From Syntrophaceae bacterium UBA6112 (lineage in GTDB: Bacteria > Desulfobacterota > Syntrophia > Syntrophales > UBA5619): 28,654 bases of DNA. Under the pieces are notes generated by a model, which was not told where the DNA came from, made no database searches, and saw only the letters and a program-made list of their open reading frames with translations. The DNA is taken from NCBI GenBank assembly GCA_002423465.1, contig DIWG01000080.1, positions 1 to 28,654 on the forward strand, read 5' to 3'. Below, in pieces: positions 1-7,333 of the stretch (its first letter is position 1; every line of letters begins with the position of its first letter). Position numbers and translations under genes: made by a program.

Positions 1-15
1 GACTTCAGTCAACTA

Positions 16-1218
16 TCATGAGTTCGCCACATAGCTAAAAGATGTCCTTTGGGTGAGCATGGCATAAATGACCCTCAGAAGCTTATGGGCAGTGGCAAGG
101 ACAGCTTTTTTGAAGGGAAGCCCATCCTGCATTCTCTTCTTATAGTAGTTTCGGAAACATTCATTGAACTGAATGACCCTGATGGTCATGAGCCAGATCA
201 CCCTTCTGAGATGACGATTCCCGCGCTTGGTAATTCTGCCTTTCCCATCATGCTTACCGGACTGGTATATGGCAGGATCAAGCCCCGCCATGGCAATGAG
301 CTTTTTGTGATCGTTGAACTTCTGGATATCACCTCCCATCTCGATTAGAAAGCTTGTCGCCGTTTTTTCGCCAATTCCCCGCAAAGAAGTCATGATATCA
401 ATGTCATCTCCCATATCAGAACGGCATAACTCAATCATCAGAGCCGTCAGCTCTTTCAGCTGGCCCTCCAGATGAATCACCACATCGGCCTTCTGTTTGA
501 GGATCAGTTCCCTTGAAGGACTTGTCGTTCCGACTGAAGAGCGGGCCGCCTGGAGAATGGCTTGTGTGGTCTTTGCAGAGTTTCTTCCCATGGAATGATC
601 CGTGAGCAGTTGGTTTATCTCTGCCGAGTCTGCCTGGCCGATGGCATGGGCAGATGGAAAACGGCTCACAAGCTTCAGAATGGACTTCGTGAAAACACCC
701 GTCAGTTTCTCCAGCTCCGGAAAGGTAATCGTCAAGAGCCGCTTCATATCGCATTTCAGAGCCGTCATCTGGCTGAGCAGACTCTCCCGCTGACGAGATA
801 AATCCCGAAGATCGGAGACGTGAGGGGAGATGCTTTTCTGTGCCAGTGTATCCCTGTGCATCAACAGAAACTGCGCGATGACAAGGGCATCCTTCTTGTC
901 CGTCTTGGTCTTCCGCAACTGCATCTTCACGAAGTTAGAGATGAGCAAAGGGTTGATTATGACCGCCGTATATCCCCCTGCAAGAAGAAACGAAAACAGA
1001 TTCATGTGATAGCAGGCGGTCGACTCCATCCCGATCAGAAGATTCTCCTGGGGTATGGGTAACGCTCCCAGGCGGCTCACCAATTTTACAAACCCCGCTC
1101 TGTCCATGGGACAGGAAAGATAAAAATGTTTCTCCCCGTTGATGTCTATGCAGTAGGCATCAAACTTGTCCTTTGAAACATCGATACCCAGAAAACCGCT
1201 AAAAGATGTCTCGTTCAT
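16..1218 (-). CDS. IS110-family DEDD transposase/recombinase
   Basis: A 400-residue recombinase that would move its own element. The N-terminal RuvC-like DEDD domain is visible: GIDVSKDKFD near residue 13, GMEST near 65 and KTDKKDA near 107-110 supply the acidic residues. The C-terminal Transposase_20 domain starts at about 278 (LRGIGEKTA) and contains the YQSGKHDGKGRITKRGNRHLR region near 320, where the family's catalytic serine lies. The length is normal for the family and the gene looks intact. The ATG at 1218 is chosen because AGGAGGT stands just upstream; a longer reading to 1293 adds 25 unrelated residues with no such site. It lies alone, transcribed in the same direction as the next gene upstream. 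Confidence 0.93.
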   Translation of the reverse strand: MNETSFSGFLGIDVSKDKFDAYCIDINGEKHFYLSCPMDRAGFVKLVSRLGALPIPQENLLIGMESTACYHMNLFSFLLAGGYTAVIINPLLISNFVKMQLRKTKTDKKDALVIAQFLLMHRDTLAQKSISPHVSDLRDLSRQRESLLSQMTALKCDMKRLLTITFPELEKLTGVFTKSILKLVSRFPSAHAIGQADSAEINQLLTDHSMGRNSAKTTQAILQAARSSVGTTSPSRELILKQKADVVIHLEGQLKELTALMIELCRSDMGDDIDIMTSLRGIGEKTATSFLIEMGGDIQKFNDHKKLIAMAGLDPAIYQSGKHDGKGRITKRGNRHLRRVIWLMTIRVIQFNECFRNYYKKRMQDGLPFKKAVLATAHKLLRVIYAMLTQRTSFSYVANS

Positions 1219-1516
1219 GTTTCCACACCTCCTGTCATGAGATGGGAAAAGCAGAGAACCAGGGCCTCCCCAACCAATCCTCCATCGTAACAAGGATTCA
1301 AAGATCCAATCAACTTATCATGGTTCAGGAAAGCATGGGACACACTGTAGTAAGGATTCAAAAACCCAGGAAGTAGTAAGTCCTCCTGCCTTTCCATGGT
1401 TCATTCCTGATTTTACAATACCACATTCAATACCCTTATACATGAACTCATGGTAGGAGGAAGAAGATCAGTGGTTAACGCTACCTGCAAAGAGTGATGA
1501 TTGAGGCATTACCATA
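1219..1516 (-). other. Non-coding end of the IS110 element, candidate bridge-RNA region
   Basis: This 298-bp stretch lies between the transposase start and the stop codon of the flavoprotein gene. I find no credible protein gene in it. It contains two copies of AAGGATTCAAA (1292-1302 and 1352-1362) set exactly 60 bp apart, and two copies of CATGGTTCA (1319-1327 and 1395-1403). Known IS110-group elements encode a structured bridge RNA in this position, so this region is the natural candidate. That role rests on family knowledge and position, because I cannot fold the RNA here. Confidence 0.45.
1285..1362. repeat. Direct repeat pair in the IS non-coding end, 60-bp period
   Basis: AAGGATTCAAA occurs at 1292-1302 and again at 1352-1362. 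Similarity extends a little to the left (TCGTAACAAGG against CTGTAGTAAGG). An 8-bp GTAGTAAG occurs at 1347-1354 and again at 1373-1380. Seen directly in the sequence; function unknown. Confidence 0.7.
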
Positions 1517-2845
1517 TTAAAGACCGGCCGCCTTCCCTTTCCCGGCTCCGTCTCTCGATAGCCCCAGTATCTTGTCCGCCGCCTTCATGGCTGAGGAAAA
1601 GCTGATGTCGCCGGAGCAGCCGTCGCCCCGCACCGTGTCGCCGATCAGATAGAGTCCTTTAACGGTAGTGCATTCAATATCGGGCCGGTGGGGTTTTGAC
1701 TGGACCGGCGTCAGGACATTGCCGTTCATGACCGGGACAACGACCTTTCTTTTCCTGACGACCCTGGAGATCAACTCCGGGAAAAGGGTCGAGATGGTCG
1801 AGATGAGCCTCTTTTCCGCCTCTTCGACGATCTTCAAATCGCCATCAAAGTGCCAGGGAAGCATGATGCCCCATGTCGAAAGATATTTGCCGTGCGGTGT
1901 GAAGGAATCATCGGCATTGGACTGGAAACGCGCCCAGAGGGGGATATCGACGCCGAGGATGCCGGAGCGTATGTCGGTAACGGGCCGATCCGTAATGAAG
2001 TCTATGGTCAGGGCGGAGCTGTGTTCGAGATTCTTGGCATAATCGAGCAGGGTCTTGGGCAGTTGCCGGTCGACCATCAGGTCCGGCAGGAGGGGCAGCC
2101 TCGCGGCGAAGATGACATTTTTAGCCGTGTACGTTGCCTCTCCCGTCTGAACGCCCGTTACCCCGGCTTCTTCCGTCATGATCCTCTCGGCCTTTTCATG
2201 GAGATGAATTTCGCCGTTTTGGCCGATATGCTTTGCAAGCCTTGAGAATATCTGCGCGGAACCGCCTCTTGGCTCGCCGACACTGACCCCGGCCTTCAAG
2301 GCCCGCTGCAGGAATTCGATGACCTCGCCCGCGCTGACCTTATCGGGCGACGGGCACATGACGGTCATGCCGAGGAACGGCAGGAAGGCCTCGACCTCGC
2401 GATTTTGAAAAGATGTTTTGTAAAAATCGTGCAGGGTTTGATCATACCACTGACCGGGATCGGCCTTTTTAATCCTGATCAGCAGCGCGATAAGCAGCAG
2501 CCTTGCCCCGAGGGAGAGCATCGGAGTTTTCAGGAACCCTGCCGGGCCTTCGGGTCTCTCCCAGAGCCTGCCCTTGAAGATCAGCTTGGCGTCGTGGTCT
2601 TCGGGCAGGAAGTCGATGTTTTCGCCAAGCCTTCGGAAGAGATCGTTTGCGATGCCCTTGTATGAAAGCCGGTGGGAATGGGCGCCGTATTCCCAGAGAT
2701 AGCCTGCCTCGTCCCTGCAGGAGAGCGCTCTGCCGCCGATGGCGTCCGCGGCTTCAAGGACAATGACCTTCCGGCCTGCATGAGCCAGCAGGGCCGCGGC
2801 GCTCATTCCGGCGTAACCCGCTCCGATGATGATTGCATCCGCCAT
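1517..2845 (-). CDS. FAD-dependent oxidoreductase, phytoene desaturase/amine oxidase superfamily
   Basis: A 442-residue flavoprotein. The N-terminus carries the dinucleotide-binding fold IIIGAGYAGMSAAALLAHAG (residues 5-24), followed by VIVLEAADAIGGRA, the typical glutamate and GGRA segment of the phytoene dehydrogenase/amine oxidase group. The C-terminus has GLYLIGDTVRGDGCSGDIS, the usual second FAD contact. Substrate cannot be told from sequence; carotenoid or other polyprenyl desaturation and amine oxidation are both possible, and no carotenoid genes are nearby. The ATG at 2845 starts directly before the Rossmann motif. The open frame continues to 3079 but would overlap the NIPSNAP gene and encodes arginine/serine-rich nonsense. 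It follows that gene by 37 bp and is probably cotranscribed with it. Confidence 0.85.
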   Translation of the reverse strand: MADAIIIGAGYAGMSAAALLAHAGRKVIVLEAADAIGGRALSCRDEAGYLWEYGAHSHRLSYKGIANDLFRRLGENIDFLPEDHDAKLIFKGRLWERPEGPAGFLKTPMLSLGARLLLIALLIRIKKADPGQWYDQTLHDFYKTSFQNREVEAFLPFLGMTVMCPSPDKVSAGEVIEFLQRALKAGVSVGEPRGGSAQIFSRLAKHIGQNGEIHLHEKAERIMTEEAGVTGVQTGEATYTAKNVIFAARLPLLPDLMVDRQLPKTLLDYAKNLEHSSALTIDFITDRPVTDIRSGILGVDIPLWARFQSNADDSFTPHGKYLSTWGIMLPWHFDGDLKIVEEAEKRLISTISTLFPELISRVVRKRKVVVPVMNGNVLTPVQSKPHRPDIECTTVKGLYLIGDTVRGDGCSGDISFSSAMKAADKILGLSRDGAGKGKAAGL

Positions 2846-2882
2846 AAAGAATGTCCATGGCCAGGGGGCAAATCCTGAAGCG

Positions 2883-3206
2883 CTACTGTATCGGTGAGTA
2901 GGCGGTCGGGCGCATGATCGTGTTTGTGACGCGGGCCACGATGGCTCCGTCCTTCTCGGTCTCCGCGAATGCCTTGGCCCGCTCCGGGTCGGCCCTGAAA
3001 CCGGCCCATGCCTTGTCGCGGTGCGCCGTGTCCTCGAATGCCAGAATGTAGGTGAGACGGTTAGTGACGCCGATCTCATCCGTCCAGAAGCCGACCACCT
3101 TCATGCCGTATTTCTCGAAGTAGCCCATCGTAATCTTGGCGAAGCGATCGTTCAGGACCGGGAGTTTGCCAGGAACGGCGTCATAGATGCGCATTTCGTA
3201 AATCAT
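2883..3206 (-). CDS. NIPSNAP-like protein
   Basis: A 107-residue protein resembling the NIPSNAP family of dimeric alpha-beta barrel (ferredoxin-like) proteins. Typical features are the opening IYEMRIYDAVPGKL, the FAKITMGYFEKYGMKVVGFW core (about residues 22-41), and the NRLTYILAFEDTAHRDKAWAGF segment followed by the usual F-x-A/DPE region. Family members have no settled biochemical role, and none is proposed here. The ATG at 3206 has AGGAGG six bases upstream; the in-frame ATG seven codons earlier has no such site. It sits between the HAD phosphatase and the flavoprotein gene on the same strand with short gaps, suggesting one transcript. Confidence 0.82.
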   Translation of the reverse strand: MIYEMRIYDAVPGKLPVLNDRFAKITMGYFEKYGMKVVGFWTDEIGVTNRLTYILAFEDTAHRDKAWAGFRADPERAKAFAETEKDGAIVARVTNTIMRPTAYSPIQ

Positions 3207-3231
3207 TTCTTCCTCCTGATCATTCAATTTT

Positions 3232-3957
3232 TCATGCAGGTTTCACAAAACCGCCCGCCAGGCTTTTCTCCAGGCTGCGGTGGATATCGCCGAAATCATC
3301 ATAAAGAAGACAGGGTGTGCCGTTGCCCATGCATTTTTCGTAGAGGATATCCTTGGCGAAGATCTGATCGGCCTTCCAGGCGGCGCAGACGTCGGAATGT
3401 CCGTCGCCGACGTAGATGATCCGGTCATAGTCCGGCCGGAAACGGTCGAGGAGGGAACGCTTGCAGGTTCCGCAACGGCCGCAGTCCCCGCTCGCTGGGG
3501 GAAAGTCGAATTCAATCCGGTCGTCTTCCTGAAAGATGAGGCGGTTCGCATAGAATTCAACTTCAAGACCGTGCTTCGCGAGAATCGCCTCGATGTAGAC
3601 ATCAAGACCGTCGGAGACGATTTTAAGATCGATCTTTCTGCCTCGGCAAAAGCTCAAGAATTCCGGGAAGAAGAGATCGAGCCGTTCCTGCCGCAGGATA
3701 AAGTCCAGGATCTGCAACCGATTCGCCCGGATCAGGGGCGCGATCCGGCCGTAAGCGGTCCGGGAACCGACCTCCCCGAGCGCATAGGTGCGGTCGATCG
3801 CCTCCCAGTCGCCGGCGAAATGATCCATGATTTCGTTGCACATATCCACGCGGCAGACCGTGCCGTCGAAATCGCAGACGATCAGTAGACCTTCGTCTGG
3901 ACTCCCTCCATCCGATCCGGGAATATGAATAAGATTGTCATGGATTATCGGGGTCAT
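3232..3957 (-). CDS. HAD-superfamily phosphatase, MtnX-like
   Basis: A 241-residue cytoplasmic HAD phosphatase. Motif I is DFDGT (Asp29 nucleophile, Asp31), motif II is at IVSDG (about 114-118), the conserved lysine is probably Lys166, and motif IV is GDGHSD (184-189). Immediately before the lysine is a C-x2-C-x2-C cluster (Cys159, 162, 165), as is usual in MtnX-type enzymes. MtnX itself dephosphorylates an intermediate of methionine salvage, but no other salvage genes are present, so the substrate is uncertain. The ATG at 3957 overlaps the end of the upstream membrane-protein gene by 20 bp, indicating translational coupling. Confidence 0.8.
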   Translation of the reverse strand: MTPIIHDNLIHIPGSDGGSPDEGLLIVCDFDGTVCRVDMCNEIMDHFAGDWEAIDRTYALGEVGSRTAYGRIAPLIRANRLQILDFILRQERLDLFFPEFLSFCRGRKIDLKIVSDGLDVYIEAILAKHGLEVEFYANRLIFQEDDRIEFDFPPASGDCGRCGTCKRSLLDRFRPDYDRIIYVGDGHSDVCAAWKADQIFAKDILYEKCMGNGTPCLLYDDFGDIHRSLEKSLAGGFVKPA

Positions 3958-4276
3958 CCGTCTTTTTCTTAAAGTACTTTATGATAATGTGTACACCCAC
4001 CAGGATTAGAAGAAGGGGAAGCAGAAGATTCACGATCTTCCAAATCTCCATTCCGATGTTCTCCGAAAGGAAAAAGACCAAACCGACGCACCCGATGATC
4101 CAGCCGCCAAGATCCTTTACCCGCTGAATGATGGTCCCCGCGGCAATCACGATGAGCAGCAGGGGCCAACTCCGGGAAAACTCCCAGACGTCCGTCTTGT
4201 GCAGAATGATCAGACTCCCGAGAGTGATCAGAATCATTCCGCCCGTCAGGATATTTCTTTTGTTGCGCGCCTCCAT
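3938..4276 (-). CDS. Small membrane protein, LiaI/LiaF-like transmembrane region (DUF5668 type)
   Basis: A 112-residue membrane protein. Three hydrophobic stretches are evident: after the basic start (GGMILITLGSLIIL), in the middle (WPLLLIVIAAGTII, then GGWIIGCVGLVFFL), and near the end (LLLPLLLILVGVHIIIKYF). The W-P-L-L-L-I pattern and closing lysine-rich tail resemble the LiaI/LiaF-like N-terminal module. The module is found in envelope-stress proteins but carries no enzymatic function of its own. The ATG at 4276 is preferred; AAGGAGG lies 13 bases upstream, which is rather far. A TTG further upstream at 4315 is an alternative. It is the first gene of the four-gene minus-strand set ending at 1517. 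Confidence 0.7.
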   Translation of the reverse strand: MEARNKRNILTGGMILITLGSLIILHKTDVWEFSRSWPLLLIVIAAGTIIQRVKDLGGWIIGCVGLVFFLSENIGMEIWKIVNLLLPLLLILVGVHIIIKYFKKKTDDPDNP

Positions 4277-4336
4277 AACGATGAGATCGCCTCCTTTTGG
4301 ATTTGTCTTGCGCAAGCCGTTTGAAACGAGACTTTC

Positions 4337-4371
4337 AAAATAACGGGGAGGTTCCCCCTCCCCGTTATTTT
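4337..4371 (-). terminator. Rho-independent terminator after the SPFH gene
   Basis: A perfect 15-bp stem (AAAATAACGGGGAGG at 4337-4351 with its complement at 4357-4371) encloses a 5-nt loop. It begins two bases beyond the stop codon of the stomatin-like gene. Read on the minus strand the stem ends in TTATTTT, a short U-rich tail. The arms are A-rich and T-rich on both sides, so it may work in both directions. It separates the SPFH/NfeD unit from the membrane protein/HAD unit. Confidence 0.85.
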
Positions 4372-4373
4372 GA

Positions 4374-5132
4374 TTACGCTTTCTCGGCCAACTTCAGGAA
4401 GGGCTTGAACAGATCGATCGGGATCGGAAAAACCGTCGTCGAATTGTTCTCTGTTGCGATCTGGTTCAAAGTCTGGAGATAACGGAGCTGAAGCGACATT
4501 GGCTGCGTTTCCATGAGGGCCGCCGCTTCGATCAGTTTCTGGGCCGCCTGGAACTCGCCCTCGGCATTGATCACCTTTGCCCGCCGCTCTCTCTCCGCTT
4601 CCGCCTGCTTGGCAATGGCCCGCTTCATCTCCTCGGGCAAATCGATCTGTTTGACCTCGACATGGGAGACCTTGATCCCCCAGGCGTCCGTGCTCCGGTC
4701 CAGGATCTCCTGGAGCTGAAGGTTGATCTTCTCCCTCTCGGAAAGGATCTCGTCCAATTCCATCTGGCCGCAGACGCTCCGGAGGGTCGTCTGTGAGAGC
4801 TGCGACGTCGCGTAGAGATAGTTCTCCACGTCGATTACGGCGGCGTTTGCGTCAATGACGCGGAAATAGACGACGGCGTTGACCTTGATCGAAACGTTGT
4901 CCCGGGTGATGACGTCCTGCGGCGGAATATCCATCGTGATCGTCCGCATGTCGATCCTGACCATCTTGTCAATGATGGGGATCAGGATGATGAGCCCGGG
5001 GCCCTTTGTGGCGATGATCCGTCCCAGGCGAAAAATGACGGCCCGTTCATACTCGTTAAGAATCCGGATAGCCGACGCGAGAAACATGACGACCAGAACA
5101 ACAACGACAATGACTGGGTACGTACCTGACAT
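4374..5132 (-). CDS. Stomatin/SPFH-domain membrane protein
   Basis: A 252-residue slipin-type protein. An N-terminal membrane segment (about residues 5-22) is followed by the SPFH core: LNEYERAVIFRLGR (25-38), GPGLIILIPIIDKMVRIDMRT, the VITRDNVSIKVNAVVYFRV segment, and a coiled-coil region rich in Glu, Ala and Arg (EEMKRAIAKQAEAERERRAKV). Such proteins oligomerise in membranes and often pair with an NfeD-type protease or anchor, as here: the nfeD-like gene ends 15 bp upstream. The ATG at 5132 has GGGAGG upstream at good spacing. Transcription ends at the hairpin at 4337-4371. Confidence 0.93.
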   Translation of the reverse strand: MSGTYPVIVVVVLVVMFLASAIRILNEYERAVIFRLGRIIATKGPGLIILIPIIDKMVRIDMRTITMDIPPQDVITRDNVSIKVNAVVYFRVIDANAAVIDVENYLYATSQLSQTTLRSVCGQMELDEILSEREKINLQLQEILDRSTDAWGIKVSHVEVKQIDLPEEMKRAIAKQAEAERERRAKVINAEGEFQAAQKLIEAAALMETQPMSLQLRYLQTLNQIATENNSTTVFPIPIDLFKPFLKLAEKA

Positions 5133-5147
5133 GACTGACCTCCCTTT

Positions 5148-6473
5148 TTATTCTTCGATAAGTTCTACCTTGAGGATTAAATTCTCCACCCGGATCACCC
5201 GGACCCGCGACCCCTTTTCAATCGCCTTATCGCTGAAAGCGTTCCAGTACTCTCCGCGGATCAAAACCTTTCCTTCCGTGAAGAGATCGGTCACTGCCCG
5301 CCCCTCTTCGCCGGCCATCCCCTCTTTCCCGCCCTGAGGCTTTCGCAACTGCGCCTTGACGGCGATAGTGATCACGACGATAAAGAAGAGCGAAGTAATC
5401 GTCACGGCCGGGATCAGAACGCCCCAGGAGATCCGCATCGACGGATCGGGGCTCTGGAAGAGCATCAACGATCCGATAACAAGCGAGACAACTCCTCCGA
5501 TGGCAAGGATACCGTGACTGATGACCTTGATCTCGGCGACGAAGAGGATAATGGCAAAGAGGATCAGGGCGATCCCGGCGTAATTCACCGGAAGTGTCTG
5601 CATCGCAAAGAAGGCCGTGATCAGGGCGATTCCTCCGATCACTCCCGGGAGAATAGCGCCCGGATTGGAAAATTCGAAGTAGAGGCCGGCGAGGCCGATC
5701 AGCAGAAGGATGTAGGCGATATTCGGATCGCTCAGGGCAGATAGGATCTTCTGCCGCGCCCCCATCACTTTTTCGTTGAAGACGGCGCCTTTCGTCTTGA
5801 GAATCTTCTTTCCCTCCGCCAGCGATATCTCGCGTCCATCCATCTGCTTCATGAGAACCTTGAGGTCCGTCGCAACGAAATCAATCACCTTCAAACGAAG
5901 GGCCTCCTCGGCGGCAATCGATTCGCTCTTCCGGACCCCTCTCTCCACCCAGTCTTCATTCCGCGCTCTTTTGTTGGCGATTCCCCGTACATAGGCAACG
6001 GCATCGTTTTCCACCTTTCGGCTCATGGTTTTGTCCATGCCGGCGCCAATCCCTAAACCCACGGGATGGGCAGCGCCGATGTTTGTGCCGGGAGACATGG
6101 CGGCAATGTGAGCGGACACGGTGATGATGAGGCCGGCCGATGCCGCCCTTGCCCCGGATGGCGCCACATAGACGATGACGGGCACGGAGGCATTCAGGAT
6201 CCCTTTGGCGATGTCCCGCATGGCGAGATCCAGACCGCCCGGCGTATCCAGACGGATGACCAGTCCCGCCGCACCGCTTTTCTCCGCTTCAGCGATACTT
6301 TGGAGGATATACTCCGCGACCGGCGGAGTAATGGCGGAATTGACCGTGATCACGTCGAAGACAGGCGCCTTTTCCGCCGCCGGCAGATCCTGTCCGGACA
6401 GCATAACGACAGTGAGCAGTGCGGCCGTTGCCGCTACCGCGCAGACGATTTTTCGCAACATGGCTCTCCTCAT
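5148..6473 (-). CDS. nfeD: NfeD-family membrane-bound serine protease (ClpP class)
   Basis: A 441-residue NfeD1b-type protein. A signal/anchor segment (residues 8-27) precedes a ClpP-like protease domain: LVIRLDTPGGL (71-81), PSGARAASAGLIIT with the likely catalytic Ser112, and a probable lysine near 148-153. Several transmembrane helices follow (for example IAYILLLIGLAGLYFEF and a long stretch around 290-380), and an OB-fold NfeD domain closes the protein (VLIRGEYWNAFSD...VRVIRVENLILKVE). In the archaeal family member the protease cleaves the C-terminus of its stomatin partner; the adjacent SPFH gene supports the same pairing. An internal ATG at 6461 preceded by AGGAG is a reasonable alternative start. 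Confidence 0.92.
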   Translation of the reverse strand: MRRAMLRKIVCAVAATAALLTVVMLSGQDLPAAEKAPVFDVITVNSAITPPVAEYILQSIAEAEKSGAAGLVIRLDTPGGLDLAMRDIAKGILNASVPVIVYVAPSGARAASAGLIITVSAHIAAMSPGTNIGAAHPVGLGIGAGMDKTMSRKVENDAVAYVRGIANKRARNEDWVERGVRKSESIAAEEALRLKVIDFVATDLKVLMKQMDGREISLAEGKKILKTKGAVFNEKVMGARQKILSALSDPNIAYILLLIGLAGLYFEFSNPGAILPGVIGGIALITAFFAMQTLPVNYAGIALILFAIILFVAEIKVISHGILAIGGVVSLVIGSLMLFQSPDPSMRISWGVLIPAVTITSLFFIVVITIAVKAQLRKPQGGKEGMAGEEGRAVTDLFTEGKVLIRGEYWNAFSDKAIEKGSRVRVIRVENLILKVELIEE

Positions 6474-6622
6474 TTCAACAACCCTTTTCGATCCAGTCCG
6501 ACGAATTCACCATCCGTCAACACGCATTTACATTCACTTCCGTGGAAACGGATACTTCGGTTTTTCAGCGAAAACAACCATTCTGATCATTCGCCGCCGT
6601 ATTGGATACAGCCTTTCACTTC

Positions 6623-7333
6623 TCAAATCCGTTCCCGAAGAACCTTCATGATCGCCTGGACATCCTCCCAGACCTGTTTCTTCGCCCCGGGGTTCCGCAG
6701 CAGGTAGGCGGGGTGGAAGGTCGGCATCAAAGGTACCCCCTGATAACGGTGAAACCGCCCGCGCAGAACACTGATGGGAGCCTCCGATTTCAGCAGGGTA
6801 TGGGCCGCAAAACTTCCAAGGGCGCAGATGATTTGCGGGCGAATCGCCTCGATCTGCCGGATCAGAAAAGGTTCGCAGGCTGCAATCTCATCCGGCAGCG
6901 GATTCCGGTTCCCCGGAGGACGGCACTTCAGGATGTTGCAGATGTAGACCTCTTCCCGTTTCAGCCCCATCGCAGTGATGATCTTTGTGAGCAATTGCCC
7001 CGCGCGGCCGACAAACGGCCTTCCCTGCTCGTCTTCATCCGCCCCCGGAGCCTCGCCCACAAAAACCAGGCCGGCATGAGGATTTCCCTCGCCAAAGACG
7101 AGCCGGCGACGAAGCCCCCCCAAAGGGCAGCGCCGGCAATCGCCAAGCTCCGCCCGAACCGCCTCCAAACTTGTCGAATCTCCGCCGGACAACGCCTGCG
7201 GCGCTACCAGAGGCATATTTTCAAGGGACAGATAGGAGATGGGCTTTCGCAACTCGCCGTCCAAACGCACTCTCTCCAACAGTGACCGGACAAGTCCGAG
7301 AAGTTCTCCCTGGGGCTCCGCTTCAGCGCCCAT
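6623..7333 (-). CDS. udg: Family-4 uracil-DNA glycosylase, [4Fe-4S] type
   Basis: A 236-residue DNA repair enzyme that removes uracil arising from cytosine deamination. Active-site motif A is GEAPGADEDEQGRPFVGRAG (93-112) and motif B is HPAYLLRN (207-214). The four cluster cysteines typical of the family are Cys66, Cys69, Cys137 and Cys153. A roughly 50-residue N-terminal extension (often seen in bacterial members annotated as phage-polymerase-related) precedes the domain. Its ATG at 7333 overlaps the end of coaBC by 11 bp, so the two are translated from one message. No terminator is obvious after its stop. Confidence 0.93.
   Translation of the reverse strand: MGAEAEPQGELLGLVRSLLERVRLDGELRKPISYLSLENMPLVAPQALSGGDSTSLEAVRAELGDCRRCPLGGLRRRLVFGEGNPHAGLVFVGEAPGADEDEQGRPFVGRAGQLLTKIITAMGLKREEVYICNILKCRPPGNRNPLPDEIAACEPFLIRQIEAIRPQIICALGSFAAHTLLKSEAPISVLRGRFHRYQGVPLMPTFHPAYLLRNPGAKKQVWEDVQAIMKVLRERI

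Larger units (their letters stand above)
1..1500 (-). mobile_element. IS110-family insertion sequence, one end outside the window
   Basis: The element consists of a DEDD transposase gene on the minus strand and about 300 bp of non-coding DNA upstream of it, before the next gene's stop codon at 1517. The transposase stop lies 15 bp from the window edge, so the downstream end is cut off. IS110 elements generally lack terminal inverted repeats and I saw none, so the outer boundary near 1430-1510 is only approximate. In characterised IS110-group elements the long non-coding end encodes the bridge RNA that guides insertion; the upstream position of the spacer here fits that group rather than IS1111. 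Assignment to the family is firm; the exact limits are not. Confidence 0.75.

Noticed and set aside
1215..1397. A 60-codon open frame in the IS non-coding end
   Set aside because: It reads through the direct repeats, has no known domain and overlaps the transposase ribosome-binding site; a structural RNA region explains it better.
2846..3079. 78-residue N-terminal extension of the flavoprotein
   Set aside because: It overlaps the NIPSNAP gene and is rich in Arg, Ser and Pro without a fold; the Rossmann motif begins right after the ATG at 2845.
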